Assembly: GCA_963924555.1 (NCBI GenBank)
Contig: OZ004594.1
Span: 3,999,563-4,063,562 of the forward strand
DNA: 64,000 bases
Direction: 5' to 3'
DNA from: Crambe crambe
Taxonomy: Eukaryota > Porifera > Demospongiae > Poecilosclerida > Crambeidae
In this document: piece by piece, positions 43,001 through 56,900 of the stretch
Layout: the number at the start of each line of letters is the position of its first letter
Numbering within the stretch: the first letter of the stretch is position 1
Position numbers and translations under genes: made by a program
Notes under the pieces: model-generated
The model's input: the letters and a program-made list of their open reading frames with translations, nothing else
Databases searched by the model: none
Told to the model about the DNA's origin: nothing

Positions 43001-46000
43001 CTGCATGGATTGTATAGGACATGAAAGGATCGGGTTTCTTAGGTCCTTGTAAGCCAACTACCTATTTCTCATTCCTTATGGATAACCATCCCGAAATCTA
43101 CAGTACTCAAAGAACCACTGCATATGCACACACACACTTGTGGGTTACAGCCAATTCGAATCTAGTATTTACATACCATATTATCATAAGATCAATAACC
43201 AACATTCCTAGTAACACAAGGGTCAAACCAAAGCTGATTAGTCACAGTAGTAAACAAGGGTCCAACCAAAGCCAATCAGTGTACGGTCTATTTGCAGTCA
43301 CTTCATCCTTTAATCATTCGCTATATCTGCTATTAACTTTGCGGCCAAATTTCACATTTACAGAGCTAGCTGATCGCCCACTCTATGAGCTGGTTTTGAA
43401 ATTTGGTTAAAGTTAGAATGATCAAAAGGATCAAATGAACACAAACAGATTTGAGCCACCAGCTGCCACATGCACAGCCTGAAGACTATAAGGTAAAGCG
43501 GGGCTATTTCGAATGGCGGGTAATTCCGTATTGTTCAAATATTTCTGAAACTACTGAAGCTTCTGAGCTCAATGTTGGAGGATATAATCTACCATAATAG
43601 TAGAATACACCTTTCAAATTAGAGCTCATAAGCTCGAGGAGTTTTGAAAATATTTGACCCTACGGAATAGCCCCACCGTTCGGAATAGCCCCGCTTTGCC
43701 TTATGACCCAGAGAAAGGAGAGAGCCCATAATAAAGGTTTAGCTACCTATTCAGTTGTGGTAGTGAGACTAGAGGGACTTACTGCGGTGTGGAGAGTGGT
43801 CCTGAAGACGGCACCGAACCCTCCATCTCCCAGCTGCTGACGGAAGGTGAGCGAGTTGGGGTTTGTGAACACAGTGCCAGGGAGGAAGTCACAAAACACC
43901 TGGGGGAACATCGATAAACTAACCAGATATACTAAGTAGTTACAACAGACAGTCCAAAAGTAGATGCAGCCACTTTTAAACTTTGGCTCACCATAACTCA
44001 TGATCACTAGTGGCCATGGTGTCTAACCATTACAGAACACATGTCAGAAGTTTGGAACAAACATATTATTTGAGGAATGGCAAATCCACTTAAAAACTAC
44101 TTCAATTTCTACATGTGACTGCCACGCTGTTACTTAGAACCTAGCCACATCACTACATCGCTGGGTCAATTCCAGCCCACTGAGGAGGACACTAAGTTAC
44201 TTAACCTCTGGGGGAACCAAGTTGCCCTTTGCCCTTTGCGTCACTGCTTGGAAATAGTGTTGCTACAACTATGTTTTGAACAGCTTAACTGACAGGATGC
44301 ACAGTGTTCACATTAAAACCCTTAAGCCTTTACTAGACTACTGTGCTTGTTTATAATGCCAGATGCAACAATGCTCTATGGAAAATTTACCAGATCAGGA
44401 GCCACGTCAGCCATTTTGAGATGACCATGTTCGGGACAGAACAAACCCTCCCCTGGATTATTGGCAGAGATCAGTGCAGCATAAGGACCAGTGAAGATGT
44501 AGCAGATCTTCTCATTTGTGATTTTGGTAACAGAGGAAGAAGCCCTGTGATTAAATCTCCTGGATTCCTTCAGCAGAGAATTCTGAACGTGCTCAGCACA
44601 CTTGTTACATGGGTTGGTGATTCTGACATTCTCCTGATGAGGATCGAATCCTTTCCTTCGAGCGAAACTCTCGTACCAATCCTCGAAGACTGAGTCGATG
44701 TAAGTCGTAGCTTGATGAAGCAACCAGGTAGCGAGACACCTACCACTAGAGTACTCCAGCCCGTCCATAAGACTAGAACTAGCACTGAGCTGGCATTCAA
44801 GAGTGGAGCATTTCTCGATATACTCCTTCGGCAACATGGCTACTTTTATCTCCAAACCTCTCATCTCGTTGATATACTCATAAGTATTCTCTTTGGTGAT
44901 GATGGCTACTTTGTCTACACCTGCAAGAGAGCCACAAATGGGAGCGATTCTGAAGATCTCCATGTGACTCCATGTTATCATGATCCCGTTTCTCCAGCAT
45001 TTCCAGTGGGCGGAGTTTATCACGTGATCCATGCCTAGTTTGTTATTGATTAGGGATTGCTGCATGTGATCGATGATGCCACTGCTCATCAGACGAGCCA
45101 TCAAGCGAGTGAAGAAGCCGTTGGGGATGAACGGAAGGAGGTAGTAGCGTGTGAAGACTGGATGAGGCGTCTCATACATTGGAGCATGAGGTTCATGTCG
45201 GAGCTGGTCGGGGATTGTGAGGATGCTGAAGGACTCTGAGAGGGAGCGTGCGAAGACGAGACAGGCGTCTTCCTCGCCCATCGGAAGAAGGGAAGGGATG
45301 AGAAGGCGTTGCTCATCCAGAAGGAAAACCACGTCGAATCTTTGCATGAGCTCAATGAACTCTCGGAAACAGTCAGCGTAAATCTTACGGACGTCCTGCA
45401 TCAACATGAATCCTACAAGAATGAGTACATATGTGAACTACAACTGAACCTATTTTTGTGCACACTAGTTAAACTAGCATAAACAAGGACAAATACAGCC
45501 AAGTAAAATGTAAGTGACAAGAAAAAATTTACAAATAGGAAAGCTGAAACTTTGTGTGCATGTTTGGGGGGGGGGGGGGGGGGATTTTTGCTCACCACAG
45601 TTAATTGCTTTTAACTTTTTTCACTTATAATCATTCTGGTGGTTACGTATGTACCTTGTTTTTGGAAAGGGTTGTGCTCCCTGACTGTGATGAGTTTAGC
45701 GAGCATAGAGCAAAGCCACTGAGGGTTGATGAAGTAGAGATCATTTAGCTGACTGCTGTCTGCAAAGTGGAGGAGTATGCCACTGTCATGGAGGAAGCTG
45801 ACTGCCTGGTCTATGTCGGCTTCTTTGATCCGAGTACTGTACTCTGACCCTTGTATTGTTTGGCTAAAACAAACAAGAAAAAAATGATGCACATAATTAA
45901 CCAGAGCAGGCTCTGTGCTCTGAATAGCAAGAGTAAGATGAATCAAAACCAGTTAATTCTATACCTCTAAATTATAAAAATAATTGCACACTAGTCGGGT

Positions 46001-49000
46001 GTTATTGAAATTAGGAGGGGTTGGCTTTCTTGTTCATGAATTTTTTTCCTACTTGCCTGTTTTATTAAGAATACCCTTACTTGTATAATTAGATCAGACT
46101 TAATTGATCCAAATAAGATGCTATCCCTGTATAAAGAATGTCTTTCCATTTTCAAATTGCTGCTTGGATAGTTTGAACTAATATCAAAATCAAGCTTTAA
46201 TGCACCATTTTGTATACAATTTCTATGTGATTATGGATCTCCCTTATCAAAACACTGCGTAAAAATCTTACATGAACTGCTTCTTGGTGAGGATGGGTTT
46301 CATTCCGTGGTTCATGTACTGCTGAGCGACCTCTCGCACAAAGTCCTGTAAGATGATGTAGGATTCGGGAATGGGCTCATCCAGGAGAGGCTTAACGTCA
46401 TCGGCACAAGCAGTAGGCCCTGTGAAAAGTAAATAAAATTGTGGTATGTACGTAGAAATCGATGTCAACTATGTTCTATAATGGTTTGATAAAGTTCAGG
46501 ATTGACTAAAAGATCTTCATTTAATGCTAAAGATGGCATTCTCATCAGGTGTGATTTGATTCATAATGCCAGAGAATAGATTCATCAGGGTGCTAGGGGA
46601 CATGGGTGATCAGTATGGTACCAGTGCAGTATGCAATATTACTACTGCTGGCCACCAGCTATTTCCAACCATTTCTTCTCTTTGGCCAGATAATTCCAAC
46701 TTTAGTAGGACATTCTGTCAGAACAAATTCAAGAAGTCAGAGAAGATAAAATTAACGACCAGCAAAATTGTGATAATGTCCGATAAAAGTTGGATTTGGT
46801 CATCCGAAATGTCCTATCAAACTGAAACTCTTATTTTGCACAGTCCCAAAGGTTAATATTATGTACCTTGAACTTTGTACTGTATCGCAAACTCATAGAT
46901 GTAGTCTCTGAGAGCATCAACATGTCTTGACGAGTTCACACTGATGAACTGGATCTCGTCGCATATCCTTGGATACGTGTACTTCCTGTGACTGTTCACG
47001 ATGTACATCCTCCGAAACTTGTTCTGAAGGTCGGACGTGATCTCGTGCCTCTTATTCTGGGGGAGGTGGTCGAGGTGTGTGGCAATCACAATGACTGGCG
47101 ATTTCGGAGCTCGTCCTTCGATCTTTTCAAGCCAGGGCTTGAGGCTCTTTAGACCTTCTTCTCCGTGCTTGACATTCCAGAGGAGGAGGTAGAGGGAACG
47201 TCTGGTGAGGAAACACTGGTGAGTAGCATAGTACTCCTCCTGCAATAGAAAAAAAAAAACCAGAAAAAAGTTGTAAAATTTCACAATTCATCACAAATTA
47301 ATTAGCTTTATGAAACAAACCACCAATGTTTCAACCAGAATACTCTAGTCTGATACAATACAATTGTTAAAAATAATCTTTCGCTAGACTGTAAGATTTT
47401 TGAGCTACTCCCCAATGTCAAAATGTCCCCTTCTGACTAATTTCTTGTCTAAGGTGGGTAAACATGAAGCAGGCATTTTGCTCATTAATTTTATTATACA
47501 TTTGGATGGGGGCGGAGACTATGTTTGCTAACTTTGGGAGGAGGGGGAACCATTAATGGTGATGGGAATGGCATTTAAAATTATAATACAGAATCAAGAT
47601 TTAACTCATACATCAATATTCTTGCAAAACCACAAAAAATTTAGACTTCCTGCTGGTTTTTTTTTTGTTTTTTTTTTTTTTTGGGGGGGGGGGGGGTTCA
47701 CAATGAGTGGTTCCACTCCACATAGTCACTGTAATAGTCTCATGCAGCAGTGAAATGATATGTACCGTACCTGGCCACCAAAGTCCCAGGTCATGAACGT
47801 GATCTTTGGTTTTCCCCCATGAGAGTACTCCCAGTCGCCCAGCTCCACGCCAGTAGTGGCCAGTGGGAGGTCACTCACACTCATCTCCACCTCTGTGAAG
47901 CGCTTGACCCTGCCCTTCTTGGCCAGGTTGAGTAAGAGGGAGGTCTTCCCCATATTGGCCTCTCCAACTACCATAAGCTTCATGCGACGATATGGACGAG
48001 ACCTGTTAAACACAGAGTAAATAAAGAACTAAATGTGACGATATGAATGAAACTTGTTAGTTCACCACAACAAAGTAAATAACTATAGGGGATAAGGAAG
48101 GGGAAAAATTGAGTTTCTGTTGTAGTGTTATTGTATAAAGGGTGTCTTCACGAGGGAAAAATTTTTTAACATCCCCCATACCTCTCCCTCTTAATAAAAA
48201 GTTACAGCTAGGATATTATAGGGACATCCCCTCACTCTATGATACTATCACACATGCTCCTCCACATCTATTATTCCAAGCACTCACTTTTGCTTGAGGG
48301 CCTTGAGATGGTTCAGCAGCTGCTTTGGTGTGTGTTGCTTCACTAAAGTCTCTGGTATATTTCTGATGTACATCCCGTCCAATTTTAGCAAAAGAAGGTT
48401 GGAAATGTTCATCAAACCCATCTCCAATGGCAACTCAACGATGTTATTGAAAGAGAGATTCAACGAACTGAGCTTAGTGAGGCGGTAAAGAAACTTTGGA
48501 ACTTGCTGGAATCTATTCCGGGCGAGAGAGAGAATTGAGAGAAGAGGGTAATAAGTGTCGCAGTGGACTATGTCAAATCCAGGAGCCATACTTGTCAAGT
48601 CTGACGGCTGCACACGAGGGTTATCAACAATTGGAAAATGTGACAGATTGTTGTCCTCCAAACACAGGTTGCTAAGGGTTTCCAGAGTTGGATGATTGCA
48701 ATGCTGACAGTACCTATCGTCACGTTCGTCAATTTGAACGCAGAGAAGACGCAACGGGTTACCGCAAGGAAGGTTTACGGATCTCTCTTTATTCAAAGCC
48801 ATGATGGTGTTGTTTAGTAGAATGAGTGAGTCCATACCCCTTGGAACACTGTGAATGATATCAAGTTGACAAATCTTATTGCCACGCAAGTCGAGCTTTT
48901 TTAGATCTGGTGAAATGCAGGCCAGATCCCAAGGCATTTCTGTGAATTCGTTGTACGAAAGGTCGAGGAGATCCAGATTCATGGTACATTTCGTCACCGA

Positions 49001-52000
49001 TTCGAACTCTTCATCTTCCACGAGGCTCAAAACTTGAGAGGAAGTCGGAGTTTCCTGACCAGATGACCAATCTTCTCCCTTGCGTGCAAAGTTTAAATGT
49101 CTGGTGAGGTGAACGGTGATCATTTCCTGATATATGTCCGAGATGCTGGTGCAAAAGCCCTTTGGACATCTGGCGACACAAACTGTTTGGTAAAACAGAG
49201 CCAGACGAGTCAAGTATGTAAAAATGTACTGCATATCGACCATTTCAGGATTAGTGGCAGTACAGATCAATTGTCCTTCATCGTTGGTAGTGAAAGTTGA
49301 AGCAATGACTTTTGATAAGTCACAGTCATTGAAGAAACTCTGATTGCTTAAGGTGTGCAGGAATCTGAGCTGGTTATGACAGAGACGTATTACTTTGAGC
49401 TTGGGCATGACCCAGAGGCCAGGAGGGAGGAGTTTGAGGTGATTGGACTGTGCATTCAACTCTTCCAAGGAAGAAGCAAACCCTCGAAACAGCTGCTCGG
49501 GTAATTCAGTCAGCATGTTCCAATCAAGGTGAAGTTTGACTATTTTCGAGGTGTAAAGATTGTCGGATAGGTTAGTGGATGAAGGAAGCTCTTGAAGCTT
49601 ATTATGAGAGAGACGGAGTGTCCTGAGAGATGCCATTTGGAAAAGCTCACAAGGAACGGACTCGATTTGATTCTCACTGATGTTCACTTCGGTGATTGGT
49701 GCCAGTGCTATCTCCTTTTCGTTTGTCAGTTTCGGGGATATGCTGAAGTTATCGAAATATTGCAAGCAATCAGTACCGATCTTCTTAAAGTACTTGAAAT
49801 TATGCTCGGTGATATCGGTCGAGATGCTCGAGAGTCGGAGACATTTCGAGACAGAATTGACAGCATTAAAGGAGTCTGCCAGCCATTGTCGGTGGACCCC
49901 ATCTAACTGTACCCCTTCCCACTTGACGAGTCCTCGGTCGAGACTCATCATCCTGATACCGTTGCTGGTCTTAGATCTCGCATACTCCAAAGAGTTGACC
50001 ACCTGAGTCTGCCAGTAGAGCAACACTCTTAAGATATCGTCAAACTCGGAGATGATAGCCAGAGAGATTGCAGGCTTTAGCCCCTTGTGGAACCCGTTAG
50101 AGATGAGGATCCTTACCAGTTTGACGTCGCTGGTGATGACTGCACACCTGAGAATGTGCGGATCTTGTAGCAGTTCTGGCATCAGACCTGCTGCCATCGA
50201 GAGATTGATGAGCATTTTGACACATTCTGGGGATCTGATGTAAATGGCTTCTTCGATAGGGAGTCTGGATGAGAATCCTTGTCGGCTGACGAGGATGGTA
50301 AGATCGATTCGATGCTTGAGAAAGTTGGCGACTTTGACGATGATGGCCAGCATTTCTGAGTATCCATCACGTGCCATGATGTGGAAGATGCTATCTCCGT
50401 TTACTGCAACAGAGAAAGGCTTCATGTCCACGATATTTGAGATTGTGAGTGGATGAAGAGATACGAGGTTTTCCAAATCCAGCAGAGTGTTGACTTCAGG
50501 TTCTGTAAGAGGCATGGAAGGACCACTGAGAATATCTTGCATTTTGCTTCCTTGATTGGACACAATCGGTATGGAGGGTTGTAATGGAGGAGAGTCATCA
50601 TCAGCATCAGCAACCCGAAAAATGAAATTAGAAGCACCAGAACTAAATTCATTGCCCTCCGAACTATCAACTTCGACATCAACATCTTCTTCTGTTGAAG
50701 TCGAGTTCCTCATGGGACTATTAACAGACTTTGATTTTGAGAGAGATCGCTCACTTGATCCGGATCGACTACTCCCACTGGTGACAGATACAGTGAAACA
50801 CCTTGCACTCTCATAGCTAACAAGGAGACCTTGTTCTCGCAAATAGGCTGTTTCTTTGTCGTATTCGTTACTCTCTCTGCCCAACTCGTTGGGATGACTG
50901 AACTGTGACTTGGTAGATGTCAATTCCACTGGAGACATCGGAAATGCGTTCTGAAAGCTTCGATTAGGCGGAATTTGACTAATGGGACTAAGGATATCTG
51001 AAAAAGACCTTGCCTTCCTGATTCCATTGTCAAGGTCACTATCATCCATTTCATCACCTTCTGCTGATAAAATGTTTCCAAATAACCAGGACACGAATTC
51101 AATATCGTTCTTCTTGCATGCAATGTGGAGAGGAAGGTTTCCATTGCAGTCTGGTTTTCTTAAGAGACTAGGAAAGTGTTTGACTAGATAGAATCGTAAC
51201 TTTGACTTGTTTTGGCATGCAATGTGCATGATGGTTTCAGCTGTAGTGAAATCGTGTGTCGTTTCGTTGACTTTAAAGTCATTGATGAGCTTCAAGATGA
51301 TTGGAATATTATCTGCATGAGCAGCTCTGAGGAGGGAAAAGAAAAGGCATATCATCTAGGCACAAAGCATAAATTTCCAGCAAGGAATGTTGACATTATG
51401 AATCATACACCTAGTATAAAAAACTTTCAGGATTTCAGGAATTTTGGATAGAGGGGGGACTATGCACGTGGGTGTAATTGTGTGAGGGGAAAATGTGCTA
51501 TAGAGATTATTCAGTAATTGGTTGGGGGGGGGGGGGGGGGAATTTCTATCAGAGGCCCCTTTTCCCCTCCGCTGTATGAAACCCTGAATACAAGCAGCTC
51601 TGAAGGAGTAAATGGGTACTAAACATAGATTTCCAGTCCTGAAACCTGTAGCCAGCATGAGGCAATTGCCTCCTCTGATTTTTTGTAGGAACACTGCTCT
51701 CCTGTCTAGTATATCACATCACTCACAAGCCAAAGTTTGTGTGTGGATGAAAAGGCTAAGTATTACTTTTTTTTGTTGGAAAGATCACACTCTATTGTTC
51801 TGTGTATGAATTTCTTGTTCCTTACTGGAAATTTATGCTTTGTATATAGATATTTTCACTCTCAACTTTATTTTCTCCCTCCATCTAGAGATTGTTTGTT
51901 TGTCCAATCATTAAGGCAGTGGCTTACAAGGATCATTAGCTATGCAACCTATAGGCCGAACCTTCTGGCAACCAAATAGTAGATGATGGCTGTCCACAAG

Positions 52001-53891
52001 GAATTAGTAAAAATTTGGTAAATGCCTTACATCAGTACAAATCACACAACAGTACTCAGGGCTGCATTAGGGGGTGGGGGGAGCATTTATTTTGTCCCCC
52101 CCACCCCCTAAAAACTGTAGCCCTGTTTGTGGCAGATGACATCAGTACAGAGTGCACTATTTATTAGGTTTGCCTTAAAGAGATAGCTATGCACACTATG
52201 ATTATTAATGAGTCACATGATGCCAATTCCTTATGTAGTTAAGTTGTATACACAATGTGTTTGTTGATCCCTTGATAGATCATTTGCTAGATATCTGTTG
52301 TTCACTACATCTCCCAAACTACTCTTATCTCCTCATGAGGGTAACATGGGTGTGGTTATTGAAATTAGGAGGGGTAGGCTCTCTTGTTCATGAATTTTTT
52401 TGAAAGTTATACACGGCCATCCCTAATTGCCTGTTGTATTTAGTATGAATATTTCCCCCTTTATATCAGCTCCAAATTTCACATCTAAAACACCTGATCA
52501 CCTACTCTCTATGAGCTGTTTTTTAAAAAACTTTTTGACCAATTAATTTTAAAAGAGCTGATCATCCACTCTATAATATTATTATGAGCTGGTTTTTGAA
52601 TTTGAAAGAATTGGGAAAGCTCTAGGGGATCAATGTCTTAGCTAGGAAATGCAAAAAAACTGTAAAACTTCAAAAACAGAATGGAGAATAATTGTACATG
52701 TAAATACCATGGCAACCACATAATGACAGCCTGGGTGCAAGTTGTACTAACATAAACACTCCCATGTTCTAAATCAAGCTATTGATGTTAGGAAATGCAA
52801 AACATTTATCTGAAACTTATAAATAAAGGACAGAATAAACATAATCGTTCATGGAAAGGACACCTTGATCTCTACATGCAATTATGGCTGGATGAAATGC
52901 TTAGCTAGTCCTAAAATTTATCTATCATGCAGTCTGAAAGGACTTTGGCCACTGGCTTTTACTTCTGCTAGCTAGGACAAAATGGATTTCAGATACAAGC
53001 TAAGCAATTAAGGATAGCTAGTGAGGGGAAAGGCGGGAGGGGGGGGGGAGGGGAGGCGGGAGGGGGGGGAGGGGAGGGGGAAAGGGAGGGAGAAGATCGG
53101 TATAGGCTCTAGCACTCATTAAAAAAAACACCCTCTTGCCACATGACAGTCACATGACAGTCACATGACAGTGATATATACTCATTTTTATTGTTCATAC
53201 TCATTGACAACAGGAAGACTGAGGTACATATAAGGGGACGGAAGAACTCCAATATTGGAGAAAGACTCTCCACTCATACTCTGTTGATTTTAATTGCTGA
53301 CTAACAAAATTCATGGAAACTGATGAATATTTGAACCAGATTTCCTAGAAATCATGAGACCAATACTACAGCCCTAATGTGCTGTATTGTCACATACTAC
53401 TAAAATCCCCAGTAAAGTCACACCACTTTCATTTGGTCCCAATTTACACAACTTGCAGGGTTCTGCCCACACTGGTCGACAGTGGCCATTTTGGCCACTA
53501 CTTGGCTATTTCGGCCACCACTTGGCTATTTTGGACACCACTCATTGTACTTAGCTGTAGTAACTTTGATACCCCTAAATGAACATAGTCTTATAAAGTG
53601 GGAAATTTCGGCCACCACTCAAGAATCCCGGGCAGAACCCTGCACAAGTCCTTTGTTTTGAGAAAACTTGTGGTTAAATTGAAACACACACACACACACA
53701 CACACCACTCTCTCTCTCTCTCTCTCTCTCTCTCGACCTTACTTGATCAGCAATGGCTTGTTAGTCTCTGTGTCGTCTCCAGGAGCACCGAGGTTATACT
53801 CACAGTGCTTGATCAGCTGACGCAGGCAAACATCAAAACGCTCGCGATCAGCAAGGCTGCTGTAAGGGTTTGTAGCAATCTCCTCAACACC

Positions 53892-53986
<95 letters not shown>

Positions 53987-56900
53987 GCAGGTTTTTAAAG
54001 ATAGCTACAACACTCAAATTGTGCTTAAAATTAACTGATAAACAATATGAAAACAGTATAACAGTATATAGTCCCAATTCTGTGGGTCTTAGTAGTACCA
54101 AACATTTTGTAGCATACAGAACTTATTGAATGCTTGATTTACTAGCTTACTCAGTTCTAGTTGTGCTCTTGTGGTTCCCAGTTTCTCATAATCACCTAAA
54201 AATGTTTGTCATAAAGAATAGTGATTATATGTACACAAACTTCTTATGTTGCAGTCTAAACAAAATTCATGGGAATCAGGGAGAGAGAGAGAGTGGGCAA
54301 TCATGGATGATAAGGTAGGGATGGGTACAGTGGATTGCAGTGATCTTGCAACATGAAATTCAGAACACCAAACCAAAATTTACATAGCTTCCTTTAAGTA
54401 GCCCAACTCTAAAGCCACAATTAAGTCAGTTGAATGAGGCTATGTAAATTTTGGTTTGGTGTTCTGAATTTCATGTTGCAAGATTACTGCAATCCACTGT
54501 AAGGTGGGAGATGGGGAGGGGTAAGGTGGGAGATGGGGAGGGGGAGGGCCCGGGAGAAGGTGGGGGGGGGGGGGGGGGGGGGGGGGGGGAAGAGGAATGT
54601 TCAGTCCTAAACTTACTGTGGCATTTCCTGAGGTACTGTTCCAACTCTGAGAACCCCGCCCTCTTTGCAAAGTGCCAGACTTTGGAATTTTGATGGATCT
54701 TGTGCCTGATGGTGTAGTTGATGTCGGCACCATGATAGAGCAGTAGCTTCACACAGTCAAGTTTCCCTTTCCTGATTGCAGATATCAGTGGTGTCTGGAA
54801 AGGAAGTTAGTGTAAATGAAGCGTAAAATTAGTAAAGTCTATTTACAGTCACTTGTCATTTTATCTGCCCTAACTGGATAAGATAGGACAGTGTAAGTCT
54901 ACCTGCAGTCATTCGATCCTTTGATTGATCACATTAACTATATCCGCTCTAACTTTCTCTAATTCATGACCAAATTTCACAATTAAAACACCAGCAGAGA
55001 GCTGATCACCCACTCTATGAGCTGAATTGAAAAAGTAATGATCAAATTTGTGGCTGGGGTGAAATTTTTGTATTAAAAAAAATTATGAAATTCATTTCCT
55101 GCAAATTGTTCTGAGAGAGGCGTGCTTATTTCAGGAATAGAGTACATACTTACTCCATTGTGCATTGGAATGGTACACATTATCAAGAGCTAAGAAAAGC
55201 AAAATGATAATTCTCAGGACACCTCGGACTAGTCCCTTATCACTACTCATATTAATTCTGTTAACTACCCAAGCAATGATAGTAATTATCTCTAGCTTCC
55301 TTGTTGGTAACTGGTATCTTGAGATGACAGGATGTCTAAACTCCATTAATTACATTATTTATCCTCAAGGGATTTTCCAATGGGGAGGAAAGAGAAGGTA
55401 GTTTGTAGTGCCACACTCTTCAGGTGATAATATAATGCATGATCATCATCGTGATAGTCACGGGAATAGGATTGATTGACTACCTTATGTTTGTTTTAAA
55501 TTGTACTACTTCATTGTGCACTGATGTGCATCTTATTTTGTCAAGGGTATTTTCCAAGTGTGCATCGAGGTGGGTATTTTCAAGGGTATTTTCACGGGTA
55601 TTATTGAGCGTGCATAATGTGCATTTTATAAGTTCAAGGGTGTTTTGGAGTGAGCATTGCATTGATGTGCATTAGCTTTCAAGGGTATTTTTGTTGTTTT
55701 TTTTCCTTTTATTTTTTTGTTTTTTGTTTTGTAATGATTGTGTATTGAAATGTGACCTGCAAAATGGACTCCTTTTAGCTCTCTGATTATTAGTAACCTC
55801 AGGGCTCAAATGGGGTGTAGAGATAGCACTATTCTGGCTAATTAACTACTAAGCTAATTAGAAACAGCATTTCTAACTGGGATGGTCACAAATGCATTGG
55901 TACTACAGACAAGACCTAAAACAGGATCACATGTTCATTTTTGTATAGTCTACAATCATCTGGTTAAGGTTACCAGGTTTACTATATAATCTTAAAACAG
56001 ATGTGGAATCACAAAGTTTGCAAAGGATGTAGACACAGTAGAGCCGCATGCAATGTGGACCCCTCAATGTGGACTGAATACATTACCCCTCAATGTGAAC
56101 TGAATTACATTAGCCCTCAATGTGGACTGAATACATTACCCCTCAATGTGAACTGAATAAATCACCCCTCAATGTGGACTGAATACATTACCCCTCAATG
56201 TGAACTGAATAAATCACCCCTCAATGTGGACTGAAATCATTACCCCTCAATGTGAACTGCCCTCAATGAATACATTACCCCTCAATGTGAACCGAATACA
56301 TTAGAATATCTCAATATGGACTCCCTGAAATCAACTCTCTGGACTTGCTGAATGAATAATGGAATGGAACCCTGACACTCTGGAATATAAAATCTCTATG
56401 ATCATTCATCCAGCTATATTCTTTTCTGCCATAACAGCTAGATATAACTAATTCACTGGACACAGTCTCTCATGGTCTGTGCACCTGAGAACTTGCATAT
56501 CTGATCATCACTTATATGGGCCCTAGCAGCTACAGAAACCTGTCAAGAAGTTGCCAAACAGCTGGGAAATTCAAAAGATTAGCTATAAGTTAAGCTAAAA
56601 TTATTTTATCAGATCATATGATCAGATCTGATTATTTACTGCTAGGGAAGTCATTTATCACTAGTGAAGATCACATGATCTACATCCTTCTAAAAAAAAA
56701 AAAATTAAAAAACAAACAAAAACAACGACATTAGCAACAATAAAGTACAAGTCACACTTTGTTGACAAAGTGAAGCAGTATTCACTCATCAGCTGCCAAA
56801 GGATCAAATTAAACATGATCCACTGTTGTCAATACACTCTGATACTTCAACTGCCAAAAAAACTTGGTGCACTCAGTGACACTTCATACACACACAAAAA

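Noticed and set aside
53739-54101. Frame with a long Ser-Leu run joined to LRRK-B exon 5
   Set aside because: The Ser-Leu run is the (CT)n polypyrimidine tract read through; the true exon starts at the AG after it.
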